Assembly: GCF_009741445.1 (NCBI RefSeq)
Contig: NZ_CP046507.1
Location: 1,488,001-1,552,000, forward strand
Direction: 5' to 3'
Source: Mycobacterium avium subsp. avium
GTDB lineage: Bacteria > Actinomycetota > Actinomycetes > Mycobacteriales > Mycobacteriaceae
DNA length: 64,000 bases
A program made the translations under genes and the position numbers. Every line of letters starts with the position of its first letter. The first letter of the stretch is position 1. Shown here one piece after another: positions 52,708 to 60,666 of the stretch. The notes under the pieces were generated by a model, which saw only the letters and a program-made list of their open reading frames with translations, had not been told where the DNA came from and did no database searches.

Positions 52708-54102
52708 TCAGGTCCGGGCGCGGCCGGACCGGACGCAGTTCGTCAGCTCTTTGAGCGCGGCGGGAAACGCGTCGGCGAGATCCCACAGGTCGGGCACCAG
52801 GTCGGGACAGGAGAGGATGCCGACGCCGAGCCGCCCGCCCAGAGACATCACGGTGATGTTGAGCGCCGCGCCGGCGATGATCGGCCCCAGCGGGTACATG
52901 CCGTCCAGCCGGCAGCCCAGGAAGTAGAGCTGGTGTCGTGGCCCGGCCACGTTGGACAGCACCAAATTGTGCGGCGGTTTGTCCGGCAGCGGGATGCGGG
53001 GCAGCAGTTTGCGCGCCACGCCGAACACGGTCTGCCCGGCCACCTGCGTCCAGTCCTGCAGCAGGGTCGGCCCCATCGCGGCGGCGTGCTCCTTGGCCGC
53101 CGCGTTCTTCTCCGCGATCGTGGTCAGCCGGTGCACCGGGTCGTCGATGTGGGTTTCCAGCCGGCACAGCATCCAGGTGGTCTGGTTGCGGCCGGGTCGA
53201 GAGGACTTGCCGTGCACCGACACCGGCACGCTGGCCACCAGCGGCACCTCGGGCAGTGCGTCGCGGTCGGCCAGGAACTGGCGCAGCGCGCCCGCGCAGA
53301 TCGCCGTCACCACGTCGTTGACCGTCACCCCGAAGTGCCGCTTGACCGCTTTGACGTCCTCGAGGTCGACGCCGGCCAGGGCGACGTTGCGGCGCCGGGT
53401 GAAAGTTCCGTTGAACGGCGTTGCCGGCGCCGCGAACGGAGCCGCCATGGTCTGCCCCCCGCCGCGGGCGCGCAGCACCGTTTCGGCCAGCGTCAGCGCG
53501 GTTGCCGGCAGCACCCTGGCCAGCCGCCAGGGCCGCAGCGCCGCCCCGATCAATCCGCCGGCGGCGATCTGCAGCCGGTTCACCGTGCCGGTGCGGGGGG
53601 CCGGCTCGGGCGGCGGCGCGTCGGGCGCCGTACCGCACAACTGCGCGAGCAGGTTGGCGCCGCCCACGCCGTCCACCACGGCGTGATGGGCTTTGAGGAC
53701 GACGGATAGCGTGTCGTTGCCGTGCCGGCCTTCGACCACCCACATCTCCCACAGCGGATGGTCGCGATCGAGCGGCAGCCCGGCGACGTGGCCGCAGATC
53801 TCCGCCAGTTCTTTCGGTCCGCCGGGTGACGGCAGCGCGATGCGGTGCAGGTGCCGGCCCAGATCGAACCGGTCGTCGTCCACCCACACCGGGTGGTCGA
53901 GGTTGAGTGGGGTGTCGGCCAGCTTGAGCCGGAATTCGGGCACGGCTTCCAACTGCCTCGACAGCGCGGCCCTAAACCGCTCGAAGGTGTAGCCGCCCGG
54001 CATCGTGGCGGGGTCCAGCTCCATCACACAGCAAATGTTCAGCAGCTGCGTCGGTGATTCCAGGTACAAGAAGAACGCGTCTAGCCCGCTGAGTCGTTGC
54101 AT
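52708..54102 (-). CDS. WS/DGAT-type acyltransferase (wax ester synthase/diacylglycerol acyltransferase)
   Basis: 464 residues from MQRLSGLDAFFLYLESPTQ, the standard N-terminus. The active-site motif HHAVVDGVGG is near residue 136 (LKAHHAVVDG). Later signatures are NDVVTAICAGALRQFL, LVASVPVSV and HNLVLSNVAGP. The family esterifies acyl-CoA to diacylglycerol or alcohols for storage lipid; mycobacteria carry many copies (Tgs), and the exact paralogue is not identified. ATG at 54102 matches the family start although the frame is open to 54249. Two abutting 15-bp palindromes lie 28-57 bp upstream. Confidence 0.92.
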   Translation of the reverse strand: MQRLSGLDAFFLYLESPTQLLNICCVMELDPATMPGGYTFERFRAALSRQLEAVPEFRLKLADTPLNLDHPVWVDDDRFDLGRHLHRIALPSPGGPKELAEICGHVAGLPLDRDHPLWEMWVVEGRHGNDTLSVVLKAHHAVVDGVGGANLLAQLCGTAPDAPPPEPAPRTGTVNRLQIAAGGLIGAALRPWRLARVLPATALTLAETVLRARGGGQTMAAPFAAPATPFNGTFTRRRNVALAGVDLEDVKAVKRHFGVTVNDVVTAICAGALRQFLADRDALPEVPLVASVPVSVHGKSSRPGRNQTTWMLCRLETHIDDPVHRLTTIAEKNAAAKEHAAAMGPTLLQDWTQVAGQTVFGVARKLLPRIPLPDKPPHNLVLSNVAGPRHQLYFLGCRLDGMYPLGPIIAGAALNITVMSLGGRLGVGILSCPDLVPDLWDLADAFPAALKELTNCVRSGRART

Positions 54103-54129
54103 GTCTGCCTGTCTTTGTGTTTCGCGGCC

Positions 54130-54159
54130 GTGACCTGTGGTCACATGACCGGCGGTCAT
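54130..54159. promoter_or_regulatory. Two abutting 15-bp palindromes upstream of the WS/DGAT gene
   Basis: GTGACCTGTGGTCAC (54130-54144) is followed without a gap by ATGACCGGCGGTCAT (54145-54159). Each has exact 6-bp arms around three bases and the shared pattern RTGACC-N3-GGTCAY. They lie 28-57 bp upstream of the acyltransferase start, where a repressor pair would cover the promoter. Confidence 0.65.
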
Positions 54160-54291
54160 TCCGGAGCCGTCGCGCGGATGGGGCCATCGGGGTGGCCGCG
54201 ATCCGCTGGTGCGCCGTGATGTCTGTAGCCGTTGCGGGGCGTTCGGCAAACATTCGCCCCGGCATTGACCGGAATCGCCGGCTGGCCGGTG

Positions 54292-54726
54292 CTACCGGGC
54301 CATGACCGAGCCGGGCGCCGCCCAGTCGGTGGACACCGCGCGGTGTTGGATCAGCCAGCCCCCGCCGTCGGGCACCAGCAGGTCGCGGTAGCGGCCGCAA
54401 TGGTCCAGCCCGATGTGGGTGACGACGGTGAAGTAGGACCGGACCCGCGCCTCGCCGGGCCGCAGCTCGGTGAACAACACGTTGGAGACGTTGTGGCGCA
54501 CAATCGGTTTGACGCCGACGTCGACGGCGATGCCGCCGGTGACACCGCGCAGGAAGGCCGCGATCGCCGCTCGGCCGCGCAACGGCTCGAAGCCCCGGAT
54601 TTCGAGGACCCCGTCGCGGCAGAAGGTCTCCGCGAGGTTGTCGACCCGGCCCGCGTCGCCGGACCAGTTGTAGCGCGCCAGGGTGTCCCGGATCTGCTCG
54701 CGGGCGACCAGCTCCCACATCTCCAT
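54292..54726 (-). CDS. SnoaL/NTF2-like protein
   Basis: 144 residues: VAREQIRDTLARYNWSGDAG, LAETFCRDGVLEIRGFEPLR, GRAAIAAFLRGVTGG and a strand-rich end with VVTHIGLDHCGRYRDLLVPD and WLIQHRAVSTDW. This is the SnoaL_4-type pattern of ring-hydroxylating beta-like or isomerase proteins. GAGGAG lies eight bases upstream of the ATG. It stands alone on the minus strand between the acyltransferase and the CsbD gene. The substrate is unknown. Confidence 0.8.
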   Translation of the reverse strand: MEMWELVAREQIRDTLARYNWSGDAGRVDNLAETFCRDGVLEIRGFEPLRGRAAIAAFLRGVTGGIAVDVGVKPIVRHNVSNVLFTELRPGEARVRSYFTVVTHIGLDHCGRYRDLLVPDGGGWLIQHRAVSTDWAAPGSVMAR

Positions 54727-54973
54727 CGTCGCGACTCCTCGCTGTCGATCCCGAACAGCCTAAGCGCCCGTGCCGGTGCCCGGTGCGGTGAGGCGGGGCG
54801 GCGCGCTCGATCGCGACGCGATGACTTCAATTCTGTTGCACAGCAAGTGAATTGGAGGTAAACCGGGCGGGATCGGGGTGCAGCTGTGGTGCAGGCTACT
54901 GCTCGCCGACGTTTTGCGACGGCGCCGGTTGGCAATAACTGGGGTCGACACGTACGACACGGAGGGAGGACGC

Positions 54974-55207
54974 ATGTCGGACAAGAGCGGTCCCGAGGAG
55001 GCCATCGAGGGCGTCGTCGAGGGCGTCAAGGGCAAGGTCAAGGAAGTGGCCGGCGCGGTCGCCGGACGCGACGACCTGATGCGTGAGGGTCAGGCCCAGC
55101 AGGACAAGGCCGAGGCGCAGCGCGAGGCCGCCCAGAAGGAGGCCGAGGCCGAAAGTGCCCGAAAGGCCGCCGAGATCAACGAGGCTCGCCAGAAGGCCGA
55201 ACAGTAA
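54974..55207 (+). CDS. CsbD-family stress protein, Mbp1-like
   Basis: 77 residues. EEAIEGVVEGVKGKVKEVAG, then AVAGRDDLMREGQAQQDKAE, is the CsbD core. The second half is a highly charged Ala/Glu/Lys/Arg helix (EAQREAAQKEAEAESARKAA) that would form a long amphipathic or coiled helix. Mycobacterial members are annotated as microaggregate-binding protein 1. A strong ribosome-binding site (GGAGGGAGGA, 54961-54970) precedes the ATG, and a perfect hairpin follows the stop, so it is an independent, probably abundant transcript. Confidence 0.88.
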   Translation: MSDKSGPEEAIEGVVEGVKGKVKEVAGAVAGRDDLMREGQAQQDKAEAQREAAQKEAEAESARKAAEINEARQKAEQ

Positions 55208-55219
55208 CCGTACCCGTCG

Positions 55220-55249
55220 ATGGCCCGGCCACTCCTGTGGCCGGGCCAT
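55220..55249 (+). terminator. Perfect 13-bp stem hairpin after csbD-like gene
   Basis: ATGGCCCGGCCAC (55220-55232) and GTGGCCGGGCCAT (55237-55249) pair completely around TCCT, 12 bases after the stop. There is no U-tract, which is common for mycobacterial terminators. It could serve both this gene and the convergent SDR. Confidence 0.85.
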
Positions 55250-55301
55250 CTCGTCTGGCAAGAACTCAAAGTGATTGGCGCACAGGCACTCCGCACGTCG
55301 A

Positions 55302-56147
55302 TCAGGGGTCGGCGGGCCGATTCGTCCACTCCCGGCCGGCCCGGCGTGAGGAGCGGAACCAGCCGCCGGCCGCGATGGTGCCGCCGTCGGTGGGGATGGT
55401 GTGTCCGGTGATGAACGACGAACAGTCGGAGACCAAGAATAGGATCACCCGGGCCTGATCCTCGGGCAGGCCCATCCGCCCGACCGGAACCCAGCGCGGC
55501 CACTGGCTCTGCTCCTCGGCCGAAAGCCATTGCGAGTAGGGCACTTGCAGCGATTCCGTGACGTCGGGAGCGACCGCGTTCACCCGCACCCCATGATTGC
55601 CCACCTGGACCGCGAGGCTGCGGGTGAATCCGATGACGGCGGCTTTGAAGGCCGCGTACACCGGGTCCTCGGGATAACCGCGCAGCCCCTCCACCGACGA
55701 GACGTTCACGATCGCACCGGCATTCCGGTCGATCATGGTCGGCAGGAACGCGTGGGTGACAAGGAAAACGTGATGCAGGTTGATCCGGTAAAGCTCGTCC
55801 CACAGCTGCGGGTCGGTGTCGGCGAAACCCCCGGGGTGGCGCAGCCAGTGGCCCACGTTGTTGACCAAAACATCGATCCGGCCATAGCGGTCCAGCACGG
55901 TCCGCGCAAAGTGGGTGACCTCGGCCGCGTTTCGCACGTCGGCGGTGATGGGATGCGCGGATCCGCCGGACGCCGCGATCGCCGAGGCGGTTTCGTCGGC
56001 GAGTTCGGCGTCGATGTCGGCGATGACGACATGCGCACCGTGTTCGGCGAAAAGCCGCGCGGTGGCCGCGCCGATACCGCCGCCACCACCGGTCACCACC
56101 GCCACTCGGTCGCTCAGCAGCGGATCAAAGTGTTTGGGCTGCGTCAT
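55302..56147 (-). CDS. SDR-family oxidoreductase
   Basis: 281 residues: VVTGGGGGIGAATARLFAEH (about residues 17-36), NNVGHW (about 95) and catalytic YAAFKAAVIG (about 163) with Ser in VNVSSVEG. FITGHTIPTDGGTIAAGGWF lies near the end, followed by an arginine-rich tail. It is convergent with the CsbD gene. It could take part in steroid or fatty-acid metabolism, but nothing points to a substrate. Confidence 0.85.
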   Translation of the reverse strand: MTQPKHFDPLLSDRVAVVTGGGGGIGAATARLFAEHGAHVVIADIDAELADETASAIAASGGSAHPITADVRNAAEVTHFARTVLDRYGRIDVLVNNVGHWLRHPGGFADTDPQLWDELYRINLHHVFLVTHAFLPTMIDRNAGAIVNVSSVEGLRGYPEDPVYAAFKAAVIGFTRSLAVQVGNHGVRVNAVAPDVTESLQVPYSQWLSAEEQSQWPRWVPVGRMGLPEDQARVILFLVSDCSSFITGHTIPTDGGTIAAGGWFRSSRRAGREWTNRPADP

Positions 56148-56339
56148 CGCTCATATCTTCGGCCATTGCCCGAGAACGGCGACAACCAGGCCGGAAGACA
56201 ACCAGGCCGGAAGACAAGCCAGTGATACCCATCTCAGCCCGCGGCAAACGGTGATGAACCCGACATTCGCCGCACGTACTTCTCCCGTTAGCCCGTCGCC
56301 GTGACGGGTACCCGGTGTCGACTTAGGAGGTTGATGCAG

Positions 56340-57395
56340 ATGGTGAGTACAGCCGATCCGAGTCATATGTCGCCCCGTCGGGTATTGCCCAGCGTGGCAA
56401 CGACCCGGCGGGTGCATCATCGCCATAGTCCGCAGTCGGTAGCGGTGTCGCTCGCCAGCCGCTTGATCGTGAAGAACGCGGTGCGCGCATGGGCGCTGAC
56501 GCCGAATCTGCACTGGCCCCTCGAATATGTCGACAGCTTCGCCGGATTGGTGCCGCGGCTGGGATCGGCGGGCACCACGCACCCCGTGCGGCTCGAGCAC
56601 TGCGCCGCCGAATGGGTGCGCGCACCCGGGGTATCGGGGGAGCGGGCGATTCTGTACCTGCACGGCGGCGCCTTTTTGACCTGCGGCCTCAACACCCACC
56701 GCCCGATGGTGACCCGCTTGTCGAAGGCGGCGGACGCCGCCGTGCTCGCCGTGGCGTACCGCAAACTGCCGGCGCACCAGATCACCGATGCCATCGACGA
56801 CGGCCTCGACGGACTGCGCTGGCTGCAGGACCGCGGCTTCGACGGCGACCGCGTGGTCGTGGCCGGCGACTCGGCCGGGGGATACCTGGCGTTCATGACC
56901 ACCCTGCTGGCGATTCAGAACGAGGTCATGGAGCCGGCCGGCATCGCGACCGTGTCACCCTTCACCGACACGGACCCGGCCCGAAAACTCAAGCACCGCA
57001 ACGCCCGCAAATGCTCGATGTTCACCTGCCGGGCGTTTTCGCGGTTCGCCGAGTATCTGAGCAACGCCCAGGTGCTGGAGGGCCACGGCGATTCCACGGT
57101 CGCCTCGCCGGTGGACGCCGACCTGTCATCGCTGCCGCCGGTCACCATCCATGCCAGCTCGGACGAGTTGTTGGTCGCCGACGCCGAGCTGATGGCGAAA
57201 CGCCTGGAAGCCAGCGGAATCCACTGCGATCTCCATCTTTGGGACGGACAGATCCACGACTTCCCGCTGGCCGCCGACGTGTTGCCCGAGGGCAGGCGCG
57301 CGATCAAGTACCTCGGCGATTTCGTCAAGGACGTCACCGCCGCCGGGACCCGATTCTCGAACGTGCGCAGACTGCGCACCGCGGCGGCCGGTTGA
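56340..57395 (+). CDS. Alpha/beta hydrolase, Lip-type esterase
   Basis: 351 residues. AGGAGG at 56325-56330 is nine bases before ATG 56340 and only three before ATG 56334, so 56340 is chosen. The N-terminal 60 residues are an extra helical cap. Motifs: LYLHGGAFLTCGLNTHRPMV (about residues 105-124), YRKLPAHQ, nucleophile VAGDSAGGYLAF (about 176), acid in SSDELLVADAEL and IHDFPLA. The group hydrolyses acyl esters. It lies directly upstream of the Rv1747-like transporter, where M. tuberculosis has pknF. Confidence 0.85.
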   Translation: MVSTADPSHMSPRRVLPSVATTRRVHHRHSPQSVAVSLASRLIVKNAVRAWALTPNLHWPLEYVDSFAGLVPRLGSAGTTHPVRLEHCAAEWVRAPGVSGERAILYLHGGAFLTCGLNTHRPMVTRLSKAADAAVLAVAYRKLPAHQITDAIDDGLDGLRWLQDRGFDGDRVVVAGDSAGGYLAFMTTLLAIQNEVMEPAGIATVSPFTDTDPARKLKHRNARKCSMFTCRAFSRFAEYLSNAQVLEGHGDSTVASPVDADLSSLPPVTIHASSDELLVADAELMAKRLEASGIHCDLHLWDGQIHDFPLAADVLPEGRRAIKYLGDFVKDVTAAGTRFSNVRRLRTAAAG

Positions 57396-57563
57396 AGAGC
57401 ACGAAAGTAGCTGCGCTGCACCGTGATTCGTCGCCCGGGCGTCCCCCGCCGCAGGCGAAGGAATCGGCGGAACCCGAAGCAGCCGCCCAAAGCCTCTCGA
57501 CGTCGTCCGGGCCGGGAAACGCATAGCGCCTAACCGGCGCCGCTGCCGTTAGAGTTGGTCCTG

Positions 57564-60182
57564 ATGAGCCCACCAGCCACGCCTGCGTTGACCGTGCGCT
57601 ACGACGGAGCCGAGCGCACCTTCGCGGCAGGCAACGATGTCGTGATCGGGCGTGACCTTCGCGCCGACCTGCGCGTCGCACACCCACTGATCTCCCGCAC
57701 CCACCTGATCGTGCGCTACGAGCAGGGGCGATGGGTCGCCATCGACAATGGCAGCCTGAACGGGCTGTACGTGAACAACCGTCGCGTCCCGATGGTCGAC
57801 ATCAACGACGGAACCCGGGTCAACATGGGCAACCCGGACGGTCCGGCCCTGTCCTTCGAGGTCGGCCGCCACCAGGGGTCGGCCGGCCGACCTCCGCTCA
57901 CCACGTCGATACCGATCGTCAGCACGCCCAGCGGGCCGATGACGGGCGCAGCGCAGGGCCAGCCGCCCGGCACCCAGCGGATCAGCCAGCCACAGCAGCC
58001 GGCGTCGTCCTCGTTCCGCCAGCCGGTGCAGTCGCCCACCGGCGCGCAGCCGAGCCATCCGCCCAGCGGACCGACCCGGTATCCGTCCAGCGGGCTGCAG
58101 CACGCGCCGCAGATCTACCGGGCGCCGTCGGGGCACGCCGCGCCGCCGACCACCGCGCAGCCCGCCCCCGCCCAGACCGGGCGCATCGGCGGCGACTCGT
58201 CGAACCTCGCCACGTCGATGATGAAGATCCTGCGGCCGGGCCGCGCGGGGCTGGAATCGACGCCGGGCGCGGTCAAGATCGGCCGCGCCAACGACAACGA
58301 CATCGTCATCCCCGAGGTGCTGGCGTCGCGTCACCACGCCACCCTGATCCCGACGCCCGCCGGCACCGAGATCCACGACAACCGCAGCATCAACGGCACC
58401 TTCGTCAACGGCGTCCGGGTCGATTCGGCCGTGCTGCGCGACGGCGACGTCGTCACCATCGGCAACATCGACCTGGTCTTCCACGGCGGCACCCTGGCCC
58501 GCCGCGATCAGACCGCGGCCGCGACCCGCACCGGCGGCCTCGACGTGCGCGGCGTGACGTGGACGATCGAGAACAACAAGACGCTGCTGGACAACATCTC
58601 GCTGACCGCGCTGCCCGGCACGCTGACCGCGATCATCGGGCCGTCCGGCGCGGGCAAGTCCACGTTCGCGCGGCTGGTCGCCGGATACACCCACCCGACC
58701 ACCGGCACGGTGGCGTTCGAGGGACACAACGTGCACGCCGAGTACGCGTCGCTGCGCAGCCGGATCGGGATGGTGCCGCAGGACGACGTGGTGCACGGCC
58801 AGCTGACCGTGCAGCAGGCGTTGATGTACGCCGCCGAACTGCGGTTGCCACCCGACACCACCAAGGAAGACCGCGCCCAGGTGGTGGCCCGGGTGCTCGA
58901 GGAACTCGAGATGACCCAGCATCTGCACACCCGGGTGGACAAGCTGTCCGGCGGTCAGCGCAAGCGTGCGTCGGTGGCGCTGGAGCTGCTCACCGGGCCG
59001 TCGCTGCTGATCCTCGACGAGCCGACGTCCGGTCTGGACCCGGCGCTGGACCGGCAGGTGATGACCATGCTGCGCCAGCTCGCCGACGCCGGCCGCGTGG
59101 TGCTGGTGGTCACCCACTCGCTGACCTACCTCGACGTCTGCGACCAGGTGCTGCTGCTCGCCCCCGGCGGGAAGACGGCGTTCTGCGGGCCACCCGGCCA
59201 GATCGGCCCGGCCATGGGCACCACCAACTGGGCCGACATCTTCAGCACCGTCGCGGGCGACCCGGACGGTTCCCGGGCGCGCTACCTGGCCCGCACCGGC
59301 CCGCAACCGCCGCCGCCACCGGCGGAGCAGCCCGCCGAACTCGGCGACCCCGCGCACACCAGTCTGGTCCGGCAGTTCTCCACGATCGCCCGCCGCCAGA
59401 TGCGGTTGATCGTCTTCGACCGCGGCTACTTCGTATTCCTGGCGTTGCTGCCGTTCATCATGGGTTCGCTGTCGATGTCGGTGCCCGGCGACGTCGGCTT
59501 CGGCATCCCCAACCCGATGGGCGCCGCGCCCAACGAGCCGGGCCAGATCCTGGTGCTGCTGAACGTCGGCGCCGTCTTCATGGGCACCGCGCTGACCATC
59601 CGCGACCTCATCGGGGAGCGCGCCATCTTCCTGCGCGAGCAGGCGGTCGGGCTGTCCACGTCGGCGTATCTGTTGGCCAAGGTCTGCGTCTACACCGTGT
59701 TCGCGATCGTCCAGTCGGCGATCGTCACCACGATCGCTGTGCTCGGCAAGGGCGCGCCCACCCAGGGCGCCGTGGCCCTGGGCAAGCCCGCGCTGGAGCT
59801 GTTCGCCGACGTCGCGCTGACCTGCGTCGCCTCCGCCATGCTGGGGCTGGCCCTGTCGGCCGTCGCCAAGTCCAACGAGCAGATCATGCCGCTGCTGGTG
59901 GTGGCGGTGATGTCGCAGCTGGTGTTCTCCGGCGGGATGATCCCGGTGACCGGGCGGGTCGGGCTCGATCAGATGGCCTGGGCCACCCCGGCGCGCTGGG
60001 GATTCGCCGCGTCGGCGTCCACCGCCGACCTGACCAAGCTGGTGCCCGGGCCGCTCACACCCAAGGACTCGCACTGGCGCCACGCCCCGGGCACCTGGTG
60101 GTTCGACGTGGGCATGCTGATCCTGATCAGCACCGTCTACCTGGGGTTCGTGCGCTGGAAGATCCGCCTCAAAGGCGGCTGA
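57564..60182 (+). CDS. FHA-domain ABC transporter, Rv1747 homologue
   Basis: 872 residues. FHA1 (VVIGRDLRADLRVAHPLISR near residue 26, then THL) and FHA2 (IGRANDNDIVIPEVLASRHH near 238) bind phosphothreonine, with a Pro/Ser/Gln-rich linker between them. The ATPase has Walker A IIGPSGAGKSTFA (near 356), signature LSGGQRKRASVAL (near 467) and Walker B LLILDEPTSGLDP. Six C-terminal membrane segments (LALLPFIMGSLSM to MLILISTVYLGFV) form the permease. In M. tuberculosis the linker is phosphorylated by PknF and the protein affects cell-envelope lipoglycan export. Here no kinase gene is adjacent. ATG 57564 is preferred to TTG 57555. Confidence 0.93.
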   Translation: MSPPATPALTVRYDGAERTFAAGNDVVIGRDLRADLRVAHPLISRTHLIVRYEQGRWVAIDNGSLNGLYVNNRRVPMVDINDGTRVNMGNPDGPALSFEVGRHQGSAGRPPLTTSIPIVSTPSGPMTGAAQGQPPGTQRISQPQQPASSSFRQPVQSPTGAQPSHPPSGPTRYPSSGLQHAPQIYRAPSGHAAPPTTAQPAPAQTGRIGGDSSNLATSMMKILRPGRAGLESTPGAVKIGRANDNDIVIPEVLASRHHATLIPTPAGTEIHDNRSINGTFVNGVRVDSAVLRDGDVVTIGNIDLVFHGGTLARRDQTAAATRTGGLDVRGVTWTIENNKTLLDNISLTALPGTLTAIIGPSGAGKSTFARLVAGYTHPTTGTVAFEGHNVHAEYASLRSRIGMVPQDDVVHGQLTVQQALMYAAELRLPPDTTKEDRAQVVARVLEELEMTQHLHTRVDKLSGGQRKRASVALELLTGPSLLILDEPTSGLDPALDRQVMTMLRQLADAGRVVLVVTHSLTYLDVCDQVLLLAPGGKTAFCGPPGQIGPAMGTTNWADIFSTVAGDPDGSRARYLARTGPQPPPPPAEQPAELGDPAHTSLVRQFSTIARRQMRLIVFDRGYFVFLALLPFIMGSLSMSVPGDVGFGIPNPMGAAPNEPGQILVLLNVGAVFMGTALTIRDLIGERAIFLREQAVGLSTSAYLLAKVCVYTVFAIVQSAIVTTIAVLGKGAPTQGAVALGKPALELFADVALTCVASAMLGLALSAVAKSNEQIMPLLVVAVMSQLVFSGGMIPVTGRVGLDQMAWATPARWGFAASASTADLTKLVPGPLTPKDSHWRHAPGTWWFDVGMLILISTVYLGFVRWKIRLKGG

Positions 60183-60186
60183 GCGG

Positions 60187-60351
60187 TTACGCCCCCTTGC
60201 GCACCAGCTGGTCGGCCGCGGCGCGCATCCGGTCGGACAACTGCAACAGGTCGTGCTCGCCGACGCCCAGCGGCAAGGTGTAAGCCAGTTGCCGCAATTC
60301 GACGGCGTAGTTGCGCAAGTCTTCGCGGAGCCGCATCTCAACGGTGGGCAT
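60187..60351 (-). CDS. Small hypothetical protein
   Basis: 54 residues starting MPTVEMRLREDLRNYAVELR and ending AAADQLVRKGA. It is a charged, mostly helical sequence with no signal or motif. AGGAG-like bases (GAGGAG) lie four to nine bases before the ATG, which supports translation. It is convergent with the Rv1747-like gene, four bases apart. The function is unknown. Confidence 0.65.
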   Translation of the reverse strand: MPTVEMRLREDLRNYAVELRQLAYTLPLGVGEHDLLQLSDRMRAAADQLVRKGA

Positions 60352-60666
60352 GACTTCTCCTCGAGTCCTTCGAGTCCCTCGACCCGGCGGTGTCTGGTCC
60401 GCGCCGACCAACCGATCTGAAGATCCTCCCAGCCCCCGCCCGAAACCGCGAGCATGTCGAGGGGTTTTAACGGGAGCTTGACAGCGCATTAACAGGCGCG
60501 GCGTCAATCCTTCGGGACCCTTCCCGGCCCTTCGCGGTACGCCGGGCGTAACGCCACGGCGAAATCCCGGGCGCATTCTCGCCGTGGCGTTACGCTGGCG
60601 CTGCTCGGTGTAAGGCTCGGTGTGAGGCCGACGGAAAGGCACCCGCAGAAAGGCACAGGCGCCGGA
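60352..60666. other. 315-bp intergenic region
   Basis: This gap between a minus-strand small gene and the plus-strand fadE operon holds the palindrome at 60546-60595 and probably the operon promoter. A TTGACA occurs at about 60476, but no convincing -10 follows at the right distance. No further gene was seen. Confidence 0.5.
60546..60595. repeat. Long palindrome, GTAACGCCACGGCG family copy 2
   Basis: Arms 60546-60562 and 60579-60595 are exact 17-bp inverted copies around a 16-base loop. Both arms contain the 14-bp core GTAACGCCACGGCG found in both arms at 43049-43109. The outer bases and loop differ between copies. It lies 71 bp upstream of the fadE start. Confidence 0.8.

Noticed and set aside
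57392..57526. 44-codon frame from TTG ending STSSGPGNA after the esterase gene
   Set aside because: It starts within the upstream stop with no ribosome-binding site, has low-complexity Ala/Pro/Ser content and no recognisable homology.
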